From Gammaproteobacteria bacterium (GTDB lineage: Bacteria; Pseudomonadota; Gammaproteobacteria; Steroidobacterales; Woeseiaceae), in NCBI GenBank assembly GCA_029861535.1, contig JAOTZC010000017.1:1-51364 (forward strand): a DNA stretch of 51,364 nucleotides, read 5' to 3'. Shown here piece after piece: positions 31,232 to 40,840 of the stretch (its first letter is position 1; the number at the start of each line of letters is the position of its first letter). The notes under the pieces are model-generated. The model was not told the DNA's origin. It saw only the letters and a list, made by a program, of their open reading frames with translations, and ran no database searches. A program made the position numbers and the translations under genes.

Positions 31232-32690
31232 TCGCTGCCATCTTCTGTGTCTGTACCACCCGCTTCTGCGGGATCTGGATCCTGAAATGCGCGCCGGGAA
31301 ATTCGTCGGTATTCAGCAGTTCGACCGCGCCCTCGTGCGCTTGAATACACTCGAGCACGACCGACAGCCCAATACCGGTGCCCGCCACCTGGCCACCTTG
31401 TTCTCGGCGTCCCTGAAAAAACGCCTCGAAGATTCGCGGTCTCTCATCCTCCGGGATTCCCGGACCGGTGTCGGCGAACTCGAGCACAAAACTGGTCGGC
31501 GTACGGCGCGCGCGTATCGTCACAAAGCCGCCATGCGGTGTGAACTTGATCGCGTTCGACAAAAGATTATCGAGCACGGTTCGCATCTTGTCGCGATCCG
31601 CGTTCACAACTATGTCTTCGATGTCCAGCCTGAGTTGAATGCGTGCCGCATTCAGCGCGAGCCGCTGTTCTTTCGCGACCGAGATCACGAGCGCACGTAG
31701 TGGGAAGTCGGTCAGCGTCAAAATCTCGTTCTTGGTTTGCCAAGCGCTGAAGCTTAGAAGGTTTTCGATAAGCTGCATCAATTTCAGGCCATTCATTCGC
31801 AGGATATCGGTGACCTCGCGCTGCGGCGCTTCGAGGTCACCGAGCGTGCCGTCCAGCAATAGCTCGGTGCCTTCACGGATGTTGGCGAGCGGCGTCTTTA
31901 GCTCATGTGACATGTGGCGTAGGAAACGGTTTTTTTCCTGCGCGAGTTCCAGCAGTCGGATTCGTAACCAGTCGAGCTGGCGGCCAAGTCGCTCGAGATC
32001 GGTAGGTCCCTTTACTTCAATCGGCTTGGACAAGCCGCTCTGGCCCAGCTGGTTAATCGCGTCGTCAATCTGTCGAATCGGTCGTGCAACGAGCACGACA
32101 AAAAATGTCACCAGGATCAGTGTGCCTGGCACTAATGCCGCGACCTGCCAGGCCGAGATTTTCTGTGCCGACTGCGTGCGTTCCTGTAAATTCTGCAGTT
32201 CGAGGTCAACATAGGTGCTCAATACGCGTGTTAGTCGCGACACTTCCTGCCGAAGCGGCGCAAATTGCGAAATCGCGACCTGCGCTTCTCCGGCCGACAA
32301 TTCCGGCATTGCCAGCGACTCGACAATCCTGCGCGCGCGTGTGCCGACCGCGACCAGCATGCCGGTTGAGTTCGCCGATTCTGTTAGTGGTCGCATCTTG
32401 TCGAGCCGATCTTCGATCGTCCTCAGGTCCTGCAGCAGCAGCGAGCGGTAATCGTTGCTGCGTAAAACCGTGTACTGACGTGCGATGCGATCGAGTGAAG
32501 CAACGTGCTCTGTCAGCAATCGATTGTTTTCAGCCGCCTGCATGCCGGTGGTCACCAACAGTTCACTTTGCTCGGCCAGGCGATCAAGATTGTAGAGTGC
32601 CCAGAGCACGGCAAATAACAGCGGTAATGCGACCAGACCAAAGCCGACAAGAATCAGTTCGTTAAGGGATTTTGGCCGAGGAAATCTCAT
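31224..32690 (-). CDS. glrK: Sensor histidine kinase GlrK (QseE)
   Basis: A 488-residue membrane kinase: helix 1 at about 13-34 (LILVGFGLVALPLLFAVLWAL), a helical periplasmic domain, helix 2 near 182-203 (VAALVPGTLILVTFFVVLVA), a HAMP linker, the H-box LRHMSHELKTPLANIREG, an ATPase domain with NLLSNAIKFTPHGG, FADTGPGIPE, and GTGIGLSVV. It overlaps qseG by eight bases. Together with qseG and glrR it reproduces the enterobacterial operon. It starts 36 bases downstream of galE on the same strand, so the four genes may be cotranscribed. Confidence 0.9.
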   Translation of the reverse strand: MRFPRPKSLNELILVGFGLVALPLLFAVLWALYNLDRLAEQSELLVTTGMQAAENNRLLTEHVASLDRIARQYTVLRSNDYRSLLLQDLRTIEDRLDKMRPLTESANSTGMLVAVGTRARRIVESLAMPELSAGEAQVAISQFAPLRQEVSRLTRVLSTYVDLELQNLQERTQSAQKISAWQVAALVPGTLILVTFFVVLVARPIRQIDDAINQLGQSGLSKPIEVKGPTDLERLGRQLDWLRIRLLELAQEKNRFLRHMSHELKTPLANIREGTELLLDGTLGDLEAPQREVTDILRMNGLKLMQLIENLLSFSAWQTKNEILTLTDFPLRALVISVAKEQRLALNAARIQLRLDIEDIVVNADRDKMRTVLDNLLSNAIKFTPHGGFVTIRARRTPTSFVLEFADTGPGIPEDERPRIFEAFFQGRREQGGQVAGTGIGLSVVLECIQAHEGAVELLNTDEFPGAHFRIQIPQKRVVQTQKMAANA

Positions 32691-32726
32691 CGATTGAGTG
32701 TAGCACCGGGTATGCGTCGTCCAGGC

Positions 32727-33737
32727 TCAGGCGGCCCAATACGCACTCGGATCTCCGGCCGCGATCTTTCGTTCCCATTCAAGGCTCGTACGCACGATCG
32801 TGTCGAGATCGTCAAAATGTGGCTGCCAGCCGATGGTCGTCCGAATGCGCTCCGCAATGGCAACGAGTTCGGGCGGATCGCCGGCGCGACGCTGTTCTTC
32901 GACAATATTCAATGGCGCGTCGTTGGCTTTCTCGACAGCCTTTAGTACCTCGCGCACGCTGTAGCCGTGGCCATAGCCGCAATTCAGCGTCGTTGAGTCA
33001 CCGTCATTGCGTAGATACGTCAGCGCGTCGAGGTGCGCGGTGGCCAAGTCCTCGACATGAATGTAGTCGCGCAAGCCGGTACCGTCGGGAGTTGGATAAT
33101 CGGTGCCGAAGATCGACACTTGCGGCCGTCGGCCAACCGCCGCTTCGCAGGCAACCTTGACCAATAGTGTCGCTTGCGGCGTCGACTGGCCAATCGTGCC
33201 GGTCGGTTCGCATCCAGCAACATTGAAATAGCGCAACGACACGTAGCGCGGTCCTCCGGCATCCGCCAAATCGCGCAGCATCCATTCGGTCATTAGCTTC
33301 GACGTACCGTATGGATTTATTGGCGCCGTCGGTGCATCTTCGGCGGCTTTGCCGCTTAGCGGAATCCCGTACACGGCTGCCGTTGACGAGAATACGACGT
33401 GTTCAATACCGTGCCTGTGTGCGATCTCCAGCAGCGTGCGACTCGACGCCGTGTTGTTACGGTAGTACTTCAATGGATCGGCAACGGATTCGGGTACGAT
33501 TGTGTGCGCAGCAAAATGCATCACCGTGTCGATGTCATGCGTGGCGAACAGCTTGTCGAGCAGCGCTGCATCGCCGGTATCGCCGACGACGAGCTCGCCG
33601 GCGGTCACGGCCTCCTGAAAGCCAGTCGACAGATTGTCCAGCGTGATGACGTCTTCGTGCTGTGCGCCAAGCTGGCGGACGACATGGCTGCCAATGTATC
33701 CAGCGCCGCCTGTGACGAGTATCTTCTTGTTTGTCAT
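32727..33737 (-). CDS. galE: UDP-glucose 4-epimerase
   Basis: A 336-residue SDR-type sugar-nucleotide epimerase converting UDP-glucose and UDP-galactose. The NAD-binding motif GGAGYIGSHV is at the N-terminus, followed by LDNLSTGF, the catalytic serine in VVFSSTAAVYG, Y-x3-K in NPYGTSK, and the family blocks RYFNVAG, DGTGLRDYIHVEDLA and NCGYGHGYSVREVL. ATG 33737 is preferred; a TTG lies five codons upstream. The product feeds galactose into lipopolysaccharide and exopolysaccharide. Close linkage to glrK (36 bases) ties it to envelope regulation. Confidence 0.95.
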   Translation of the reverse strand: MTNKKILVTGGAGYIGSHVVRQLGAQHEDVITLDNLSTGFQEAVTAGELVVGDTGDAALLDKLFATHDIDTVMHFAAHTIVPESVADPLKYYRNNTASSRTLLEIAHRHGIEHVVFSSTAAVYGIPLSGKAAEDAPTAPINPYGTSKLMTEWMLRDLADAGGPRYVSLRYFNVAGCEPTGTIGQSTPQATLLVKVACEAAVGRRPQVSIFGTDYPTPDGTGLRDYIHVEDLATAHLDALTYLRNDGDSTTLNCGYGHGYSVREVLKAVEKANDAPLNIVEEQRRAGDPPELVAIAERIRTTIGWQPHFDDLDTIVRTSLEWERKIAAGDPSAYWAA

Positions 33738-33960
33738 ACGATTTTTACCCAAGCGCTCGTTTCTTATAAAGGCTCATGCGCCGAAATTGTGAACCGCTCG
33801 CACGATTGCCTGCCAAAGTTTATCAATACTGGGCGATGGAATACGGACCTGGATCGCACAATATTATGTTGAGCGCTGCAGTATGAGCGCAATCCGGAGG
33901 CTGAATCCAGCGAGGCTTTGTCGCCAAATTCGGACGCCGTGGATTCTGTCCACGTTCAGG

Positions 33961-33994
33961 TACAAACGTTATCATCGAGGCTGCCGTACTGCAT
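33961..33994 (+). promoter_or_regulatory. Repeated TACAAACGTTATC motif and possible sigma-54 promoter
   Basis: TACAAACGTTATC (33961-33973) is an exact copy of the core at 10481-10493 in front of the PEP-CTERM gene. Six bases later AGGCTGCCGTACTGCA has GG (33979-33980) and GC (33991-33992) in sigma-54 register, with a fair -12 (CTGCA) and a poor -24. The start would be about 34004, 35 bases before the gene. The rest of the 301-base divergent gap with galE holds nothing I can name. Confidence 0.35.
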
Positions 33995-34038
33995 TAGAGC
34001 CGCAGCAGCAATCGCCGGCCTTGTAATGGAGAGAAATC

Positions 34039-36384
34039 TTGCAGAGGAACCGCGTGCGACTCAAATCTAGTCGTTCATTCAGCCAAGGTACTGCGGTCCT
34101 GCCGTTGTTGCTGCTTGCGGCCTGTGGTGGTAGCGAGAGTCCGAATGCGCCGCCGCCGCCAACAAATCAGCCTCCAGTCGCGAATGCCGGCGCGGACCAG
34201 ACGGTTTTTGAAGGCACGCCCACAAATCTTAACGGCGTCGGCACCGATGCCGATGGTGACACGCTGTCGTTCGCCTGGACACAAACGGCGGGCCAGTTAG
34301 TGACGATCAACAACCCGGCTATGGCGCTTGCTGATTTCACCGCACCGGATGTCGTGGCGGGGTCGCCTGAGACACTGACGTTTCGGATTGCGGTAAATGA
34401 CGGGGCAGCAAGCCGAACGGACACCGTCAATGTTACCGTCGAGGAAAACGAGCCACCGGTCGCAAATGCCGGTGCGAATGCAAACGTCTTCGAGAATACG
34501 CCCGTATCGCTCGACGGCACGGCGTCGTCCGATCCGAATTCTATTGACACGCTAACCTACGCGTGGAGCCAGATTGGCGGTGTCGCGGTCATTCTGAACG
34601 GCGACGATACGGCCCAGCCTACATTTACGGCACCGGACGTTGCGCCCGGTACGATGGAAGCGCTGGTTTTTCAATTGATTGTCTCGGATGGCGTCAATAA
34701 CGACACGGATAACGTGACGATCACTGTCGAAGAAGGCCAATCGATGGTCATGATCTCCGGCAAGGTCAACTATGAGTTCGTGCCGCCGAACGTCAACTGC
34801 AATGGTCTGAACTTCAACAATACCGTCACACAAGCAATTCGTGGAGCAACGGTGCAGCTGATCGACGCGACGAGTGGCGGCGTGATTGATGCGACGACCT
34901 CTGACGATCTCGGCGACTACGTGTTTACCAATGTAGCCGCGTTGACGAATGTGCGCCTGCGCGTGCGCGCAGAGCTCAAGCGATCCGGCAGTCCAAGTTG
35001 GGACTTCGAGGTTCGCGACAACGTCGACACCAGCGGCAACCCGCCGCCACTGCAGAACCGGCCCTTGTATGCGCTTGACGGTAGTGATTTCAACACTGGC
35101 GGTTCTGATCAGGTCCGCAATCTGACGGCGACGACCGGCTGGGGTGGCGCGAGCTACACTGGCCCGCGTTCGGCCGCGCCGTTCGCCATTTTGGATGCGT
35201 TTTACTCGGCTGTGCAGTTGGTATTGAGCGCCGACGGCAATGCGAACTTTGCGCCCTTAGATGCATACTGGAGCGTGAACAATACGCTGATGAGTCCGAC
35301 GGATTTAGATGCAGGCGAACTTGGCGCGTCGTTCTATTCCTCGAATCCCGATGGTGGCGCCGCCAATCCGTCCTTGTTCCTGCTTGGCGACGCGAGCGTT
35401 GATACGGAAGAATTTGACGACCACGTTGTCGTGCATGAGTGGGGCCACTATTTCGAAGATACCTTCTCGCGCTCAGACTCGATTGGTGGCGCACACTCGC
35501 TCGGGGAGACGCTTGACGCGCGACTGGCCTACGGGGAGGGCTGGGCCACGGCGTTGGCGGCGATGGCGCTCGACAACCCACTGTATTGCGATACCAGCAT
35601 ACCCGGCACGGGCGGTGGTTTCGGCATCGACGCCGAGTCCGGTGGCTTTGGTGTGCAGGGCTGGTACAACGAAATCTCTGTTGTGACTTTTCTGTATGAC
35701 CTGTTCGATACGGCCAACGACGGTACCGACGACGATTCGCTCGGCTTTCAGCCGATTTTCGACACGATGGTCGGACCACAGGCCAGCACCGAAGCGTTCA
35801 CAACGATTTTCTCGTTCGCCGCGGAATTGCGACCAATGTTAAATGCGCAACAGCAAGCGTTTCTCGATTCACAGCTCGAGCGTGAAAACGTCGATTCGAT
35901 TGGACTCGACATTTGGGCGAGTAATGAGACCAACGATGCCGGCGGTAATCGTGACGTGCTGCCGCTGTACACAGACATGATCGCTGACGGCAGCGTGACG
36001 AATATTTGCACCAATAGCGATTTCGATAGACCCGATCGCGACGGCAATAAGCTAGCTGAGGACCGCTACATCCGGCTGTCCATTCCGGTGACCGATTCCT
36101 ATGACGTGCTTATGACGACGACGACGGCAACACCGGTAACGCCAGACGTTAACGACCGCGACCAAAGCGATCCGGATGTCTACATTTACCGGGACGGGGT
36201 GCTTATTGCGTTCGGCAACAGCCCCGTCGATAACTCCGAGGCATTCACGTCACAAGGCGCGTTGATCGGCGGCGAGATCTATTCGGTGATGATCGAGGAG
36301 TGGCGCTTCGACGATGAAGACGGTGCGCCGACGACGTATCCCGAGCAGATTTGTTTTGATCTTTCATTTACGGCAACGCCGTAA
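34039..36384 (+). CDS. Metalloprotease-like lipoprotein with two PKD/REJ-type domains
   Basis: A 781-residue lipoprotein; the signal sequence ends LLLAAC (C29). TTG 34039 lies five bases after GGAGAG; GTG 34054 is possible. Two Ig-like PKD/REJ domains at about 44-135 and 137-230 share the pattern PPVANAGA, FAWTQTAG or YAWSQIGG, FTAPDV. A beta-rich segment (about 235-330) resembles carboxypeptidase-regulatory-like domains. The catalytic region has HEWGH at 466-470 and GEGW with E500, the zinc-ligand layout of gluzincins such as M36. A C-terminal beta domain follows. It probably acts on the cell surface or in the medium; the substrate is unknown. Confidence 0.82.
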   Translation: MQRNRVRLKSSRSFSQGTAVLPLLLLAACGGSESPNAPPPPTNQPPVANAGADQTVFEGTPTNLNGVGTDADGDTLSFAWTQTAGQLVTINNPAMALADFTAPDVVAGSPETLTFRIAVNDGAASRTDTVNVTVEENEPPVANAGANANVFENTPVSLDGTASSDPNSIDTLTYAWSQIGGVAVILNGDDTAQPTFTAPDVAPGTMEALVFQLIVSDGVNNDTDNVTITVEEGQSMVMISGKVNYEFVPPNVNCNGLNFNNTVTQAIRGATVQLIDATSGGVIDATTSDDLGDYVFTNVAALTNVRLRVRAELKRSGSPSWDFEVRDNVDTSGNPPPLQNRPLYALDGSDFNTGGSDQVRNLTATTGWGGASYTGPRSAAPFAILDAFYSAVQLVLSADGNANFAPLDAYWSVNNTLMSPTDLDAGELGASFYSSNPDGGAANPSLFLLGDASVDTEEFDDHVVVHEWGHYFEDTFSRSDSIGGAHSLGETLDARLAYGEGWATALAAMALDNPLYCDTSIPGTGGGFGIDAESGGFGVQGWYNEISVVTFLYDLFDTANDGTDDDSLGFQPIFDTMVGPQASTEAFTTIFSFAAELRPMLNAQQQAFLDSQLERENVDSIGLDIWASNETNDAGGNRDVLPLYTDMIADGSVTNICTNSDFDRPDRDGNKLAEDRYIRLSIPVTDSYDVLMTTTTATPVTPDVNDRDQSDPDVYIYRDGVLIAFGNSPVDNSEAFTSQGALIGGEIYSVMIEEWRFDDEDGAPTTYPEQICFDLSFTATP

Positions 36385-36403
36385 GAGCGAGCAGGTGATC
36401 AGT

Positions 36404-36985
36404 ATGCGTATCTACAACACGGCAATGGCATTTTTCGTCAGCTTGGTCATCGTGGCGTGTGGCGATGCAGCCGTTGAAAAGTCGGCGGCGATCGAGGAGG
36501 TGGATGTCTCGAACGATGCTCCTATTGTGACGTTCACACCGAAGAGCGACACGATGTCCTCAGGAAAACCGTCAGGTCCAATCACTGTGGCATATCGCAT
36601 CATCGGCAAGCCGGTTGTCGGCCAACCGGTTGCCATTGACCTGCGTGTGTCATCGACGCTAGGCCCACAACCGATCAATATCGGTTATCGCATTAACGAC
36701 GCGACGGCGATGCAGCTTGCCAAGTCGCAACCCGAAACGGTGTCGCTCGCGCCGAACAGCGATGATCAAATGGGCGTACAGCAGGTCAGGATTGTTCCAA
36801 TGCGTGAAGGGCGGCTATACCTAAACGTGTCTGCGAGTGTCGAAACAGAAAACGGTTCGATGTCGACGGTAACGGCGATCCCAATTCAAGTCGGCGACGC
36901 AGCTCGCCCGTTGAGCAAGAATGGCGAGCTACAAATCGACGCCGAAGGCAATCAGATCCGAGTGCTGCCGGCAAAAGAAGACTAA
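36404..36985 (+). CDS. Small lipoprotein of unknown function
   Basis: A 193-residue lipoprotein: signal MRIYNTAMAFFVSLVIVAC with C19. The mature part is beta-rich (GPITVAYRIIGKPVVGQPVA, INIGYRINDATAMQLAKSQP, VRIVPMREGRLYLNVSASVE) and resembles an Ig-like fold; no family is recognised. ATG 36404 is chosen because it begins the signal sequence. It starts 19 bases after the metalloprotease stop, so the two are cotranscribed and may work together at the outer membrane. Confidence 0.7.
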   Translation: MRIYNTAMAFFVSLVIVACGDAAVEKSAAIEEVDVSNDAPIVTFTPKSDTMSSGKPSGPITVAYRIIGKPVVGQPVAIDLRVSSTLGPQPINIGYRINDATAMQLAKSQPETVSLAPNSDDQMGVQQVRIVPMREGRLYLNVSASVETENGSMSTVTAIPIQVGDAARPLSKNGELQIDAEGNQIRVLPAKED

Positions 36986-37008
36986 TCAATCATGCTCGCG
37001 TAGCGGTC

Positions 37009-37036
37009 TTGTGCTTGTTTTTGCAACGGGTACAAT
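37009..37036 (+). promoter_or_regulatory. Possible sigma-70 promoter of the GGDEF/EAL gene
   Basis: TTGTGC (37009-37014) and TACAAT (37031-37036) are separated by 16 bases. Transcription would give a leader of about 205 bases. The -10 is good and the -35 fair. Confidence 0.4.
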
Positions 37037-37100
37037 ACGCGTTGTCCTAGCGGCGGTTCCGTCGCAAGTCCCTGTTTCGCCGTGGTCCCACGACGGAAAC

Positions 37101-37114
37101 GGGAAAATTTTCCC
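37101..37114. promoter_or_regulatory. Perfect palindrome before a TATAAT box
   Basis: GGGAAAATTTTCCC is a perfect 14-base palindrome; 12 bases later a TATAAT lies at 37126-37131 within a T-rich run. It may be an operator or the remains of a terminator for the lipoprotein gene. Between 36986 and 37249 I see no gene and no c-di-GMP riboswitch pattern. Confidence 0.35.
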
Positions 37115-37249
37115 AAATTTTTTTTTATAATCTGCTCTAAATCACAGACATAGGCCTGCCAGCTCCTTAATCTACTCCGATGCTGCCAGGGCGCGGCTGC
37201 GCCTTTAATGCCCTGGCTCTTATCGTTTTTTCGAAACGAGCATTGATGC

Positions 37250-40200
37250 ATGGATAGCGATCTTAGGGAAAAGATTAGGTTGGCAGCCGAAGCGACTGAC
37301 CTCGAGCAGTCAGACTTCATCGATTTGCTCAAATTGATCGACCAGCATTATGACAAGATGGAAGAGACGATTGCGCACACGGTGAACGCTCAATCGATGC
37401 GCACGCAGACGATAAATACGCAGTCGATGGCGGCTGCGACACTGTCCTTCAATACGCCGATCGAAGTCGTTTTTGACAGCGTCACCGAAGCCCTGCTATC
37501 GGTGGACGAGGCGGGCGAGATACGCATCTGCAATAAAGTTTGCGCGCGATTTTTCGGCTTGACCAAAGACCAACTGATCGGCTCCAAAATCGAACATATA
37601 TTGCCTGCATCGAAAGACGTGCCGGCTGCAGAGTTTCTCGAGCCGTTTATGTCCGACCTCAACGATACGAAGCTCGACTTTCCCGCCGGCGAGGTCGAGG
37701 CAAGACGAATCAACGGTGAATATTTCTTCGCGGAGATCAATGCGAGCCAGATTGACACCGTAGGTGGCAAAATTTTCGTCATCAGCCTGCGTGACGTGAC
37801 GGATCGACGTGCTGCTGAGATCACGCTGAAGGAAAACGAAGAGCGCTATCGTGCGATGGTCGAGAATGCACCGGAAGCGATCATCGTCTTCGATGTTGAC
37901 AAAAATCGTTTTATCGACGCGAACGACATGGCCTGCGAACTTTTTAATCTATCGATGCAACGATTGCTATCGATCGGCCCTGAGTCAATCAGCCCCGAAA
38001 TGCAACCGGACGGAACGCCTTCATTTGGCATTCGTCGCGGATTCATCGAACGCGCACTCAATGACGAACACCCGTCCTTCGAATGGACGCACAAGGACTC
38101 GAATGGCACGGAATTCCCGTGTGAGGTGCGATTCAGTCGCATGCCGGCCGATGAACGCTCGCTGATCCGTGTCAGCATTACCGATATCCAGGAACGCAAG
38201 CGCAGCGAGACGCTTGCCTTTGCGCAGAACAAGATTCTCGAAATGATAGCGGCGAGCACGCCGTACGATCGGACTCTGCGGGCGATTTGTCGCTTTGTCG
38301 AGCGCGTCAGCGACGGTGTCAGCGCGGCGGTCATGGTGCTCGACGCTGACGAACAGACATTGTCCGTTGGGCAAGCGCCGAGCCTGCCAGAATCGCTAAA
38401 GCTGTGTCTTGATAAGGTACCGGTAGACGCCGGTAGCCTGAGTTGCGGTTCCGCCGTGTTCCATAGGCAGGATCGCATTGCCGCGGACATCGCTCATGAG
38501 CCCGGTTGGGATAAGCATCTCGGCGAGATCGAAAAACACGGTGTCGGTGCGATCTGGTCATTTCTGGTTTACGGCGATGCCGGGCGCGTCATTGGTACAC
38601 TGGATGTCTATGTCAAGGTGTCGCGCTCACCGAGCACCGATGAACTTGATACGCTGGGCCGCATGGCGCGCCTGGCCGGCATTGCGATCAAGCGATACCA
38701 GGATGAAGAGCGATTGCGCGGCAGTGAATCGCGTTTCCGCGGCCTGTTCGAGAACGTTGTCGACGGCGTCTATATCGCGTCGCGCGATGGCGAACTAATC
38801 ACCGCGAATCCAGCGCTGGTTGACATGCTCGGCTACGACAGCGTCGAGGAATTGAAATCTGCCGGCCGTACGACACGGTTGTACGTGAATCCGATCGACC
38901 GGGAGCGCGTGTTTGCGCGCCTCGAAGCTGAAGGCATCGTCAAGAACTTTGAATATCGTCTGTTCCGTAAGGATGGCCGCGAAGTCGTCGTCCTCGAGAA
39001 TTCCCGCGCCGTGTACGATGACGACGGCAATATTGCTGCTCATGAGGGAACGATTACCGATATTACAGAGCGCAAACGGGCAGAAACGCGCGTCTTTGAA
39101 GAAAAGGAGCGTGCGCAAGTTACGCTGCAGTCGATCGGTGACGGCGTCATTACAACCGACGCCGAAGGCAATATCGATTACATCAATCCGGTCGCACAAG
39201 ATCTTACGGGTTGGGACATGCGTAGCGCCCGTGCTAAGCCCGTCACCGAGATAATGACGATCATCAATGAACACACGCGTGCGACGGTCGATAACCCGGT
39301 CATGCGCTGCCTTAAAGAAGGTCGCGTCATAACGCTTGCAGAGAATTCCATTTTGATTACGCGAAAAAGCGATGAGATTCCGGTCCAGGATTCGGCGGCG
39401 CCAATTCGTGATCGTATCGGCAACATTATCGGCTCAGTTATGGTGTTCCACGATACGAGCAAGGAATCGAGGCTATTCCGCCAGCTTAGCTATCAGGCAT
39501 CACACGACGCAATCACCGGACTAATAAACCGGCGCGAATTCGAGAATCGAATTATCGAGAGCTTCGACGTGCTAAAGAACGACCCTGAGCGGACACACGC
39601 ATTGCTCTATCTTGATCTCGACCAGTTCAAGGTAGTCAACGACACGTTCGGTCACACCGCCGGAGACGAGCTTCTACGGCAGCTTTCAGAAACAGTGCAG
39701 GCGCAGATTCGTTCAACTGACGTGTTCGCGCGTCTAGGCGGCGATGAGTTCGGTATTCTGTTGGAACGTTGTGACGAAAAACAAGCAATGGAGGTTGCCG
39801 AGGCGATACGCGATTCGATTGAGGGATATCGTTTCGAGTGGCAGGATTCGTTCACGACGATTCGCGCGTCGCTTGGTGTAGTCATGATTACGTCCGAAGC
39901 CGAAGAGGTGGCGAGCCTCATGAGCTCGGCGGACGTCGCCTGTTACTCGGCCAAAGATATGGGCCGTAATCAAGTGCATTTGTACGAGGACAGCGACGCC
40001 TCGCAGCGCCACGAAGAAATGAAATGGGTGTCGCGAATTACGAGCGCGGTCGAAGATGAACGGCTCGAACTCTTTTTTCAGCCGATCATTGGCATTAACG
40101 ACAATCGTCACAAAGCGCGTGGCCATTACGAGTTGCTGCTGCGTATGCGCGATGAAAACGGCGGGCTCGTGAGCCCAGACCAATTCATTCCAGCTGCTGA

Positions 40201-40810
40201 GCGCTACAATCTGATGTCAACTTTGGATCGCTGGGTTATTCATAAGGCGCTTTCCGAACTTGCAGATCGCCGCAGCGTAGGTGAGGCGCGTTTTACAGTG
40301 GCAATCAATTTGTCGGGTACGTCGTTATCCGAGGATCGTTTTCTCGACTTTGTCATCAAGGAGCTCGAGCGACAGAAGTTGCCCAATGGCGCGATCTGTT
40401 TCGAGATCACCGAAACGGCGGCGATTTCAAATCTGTCGCGCGTCGTGCATTTCATGCAGACGCTAAAGAAGCTCGGCTGCAAATTTTCGCTCGACGATTT
40501 CGGCAGTGGCTTGTCGTCATTCACGTATCTAAAGAATCTACCGGTGGACTATCTGAAGATCGACGGTCAATTTGTCAGCAATGTTGTCGACGACTCAGTG
40601 GATGAGAGCATGGTCAAGGCCATCAGCGAGGTCGGCCAAGCGATGGGCATAATGACGATCGCCGAACGCGTTGAGACAAAGCAGGTGCTCGATAAGCTCG
40701 CCTCGCTCGGTGTCGAATTCGCACAGGGCTATTACATTGCCCGACCAACGTCGGTCGAGTACTTCGAGCCGTGGGCTACCGCCGACCCGTCTGCGGAGCT
40801 TTCAGCATAA
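37250..40810 (+). CDS. PAS/GAF-regulated GGDEF-EAL c-di-GMP enzyme
   Basis: A 1186-residue cytoplasmic protein with no membrane helix. Order: short helical N-terminus, PAS (about 70-195), PAS (198-320), GAF (325-495), PAS (500-625), PAS (630-745), GGDEF (760-920) and EAL (925-1180). The GGDEF domain has intact GGDEF at about 830 and an inhibitory RSTD site five residues before it. The EAL domain has ELLLR instead of EALLR near 960, but keeps NLSG, ITET, DDFGSG, YLKIDG and GVEFAQGYYIARP. Both synthesis and hydrolysis of c-di-GMP therefore remain possible, the usual outcome being control of motility or matrix. Multiple PAS/GAF domains suggest redox, light or ligand sensing. Confidence 0.93.
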   Translation: MDSDLREKIRLAAEATDLEQSDFIDLLKLIDQHYDKMEETIAHTVNAQSMRTQTINTQSMAAATLSFNTPIEVVFDSVTEALLSVDEAGEIRICNKVCARFFGLTKDQLIGSKIEHILPASKDVPAAEFLEPFMSDLNDTKLDFPAGEVEARRINGEYFFAEINASQIDTVGGKIFVISLRDVTDRRAAEITLKENEERYRAMVENAPEAIIVFDVDKNRFIDANDMACELFNLSMQRLLSIGPESISPEMQPDGTPSFGIRRGFIERALNDEHPSFEWTHKDSNGTEFPCEVRFSRMPADERSLIRVSITDIQERKRSETLAFAQNKILEMIAASTPYDRTLRAICRFVERVSDGVSAAVMVLDADEQTLSVGQAPSLPESLKLCLDKVPVDAGSLSCGSAVFHRQDRIAADIAHEPGWDKHLGEIEKHGVGAIWSFLVYGDAGRVIGTLDVYVKVSRSPSTDELDTLGRMARLAGIAIKRYQDEERLRGSESRFRGLFENVVDGVYIASRDGELITANPALVDMLGYDSVEELKSAGRTTRLYVNPIDRERVFARLEAEGIVKNFEYRLFRKDGREVVVLENSRAVYDDDGNIAAHEGTITDITERKRAETRVFEEKERAQVTLQSIGDGVITTDAEGNIDYINPVAQDLTGWDMRSARAKPVTEIMTIINEHTRATVDNPVMRCLKEGRVITLAENSILITRKSDEIPVQDSAAPIRDRIGNIIGSVMVFHDTSKESRLFRQLSYQASHDAITGLINRREFENRIIESFDVLKNDPERTHALLYLDLDQFKVVNDTFGHTAGDELLRQLSETVQAQIRSTDVFARLGGDEFGILLERCDEKQAMEVAEAIRDSIEGYRFEWQDSFTTIRASLGVVMITSEAEEVASLMSSADVACYSAKDMGRNQVHLYEDSDASQRHEEMKWVSRITSAVEDERLELFFQPIIGINDNRHKARGHYELLLRMRDENGGLVSPDQFIPAAERYNLMSTLDRWVIHKALSELADRRSVGEARFTVAINLSGTSLSEDRFLDFVIKELERQKLPNGAICFEITETAAISNLSRVVHFMQTLKKLGCKFSLDDFGSGLSSFTYLKNLPVDYLKIDGQFVSNVVDDSVDESMVKAISEVGQAMGIMTIAERVETKQVLDKLASLGVEFAQGYYIARPTSVEYFEPWATADPSAELSA

Positions 40811-40840
40811 ACGACCGCTGATGCGGTACACTTTGACCGT

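Noticed and set aside
31116..32665. Long plus-strand open frames opposite glrK and qseG
   Set aside because: They are shadows of the real minus-strand genes: arginine- and serine-rich with no domain, signal or ribosome site.
33776..33886. Possible 36-codon small gene between galE and the metalloprotease
   Set aside because: No ribosome binding site and no recognisable features; chance frame likely.
36986..37249. c-di-GMP riboswitch in the leader of the GGDEF/EAL gene
   Set aside because: No GEMM-type conserved core was found on reading the sequence.
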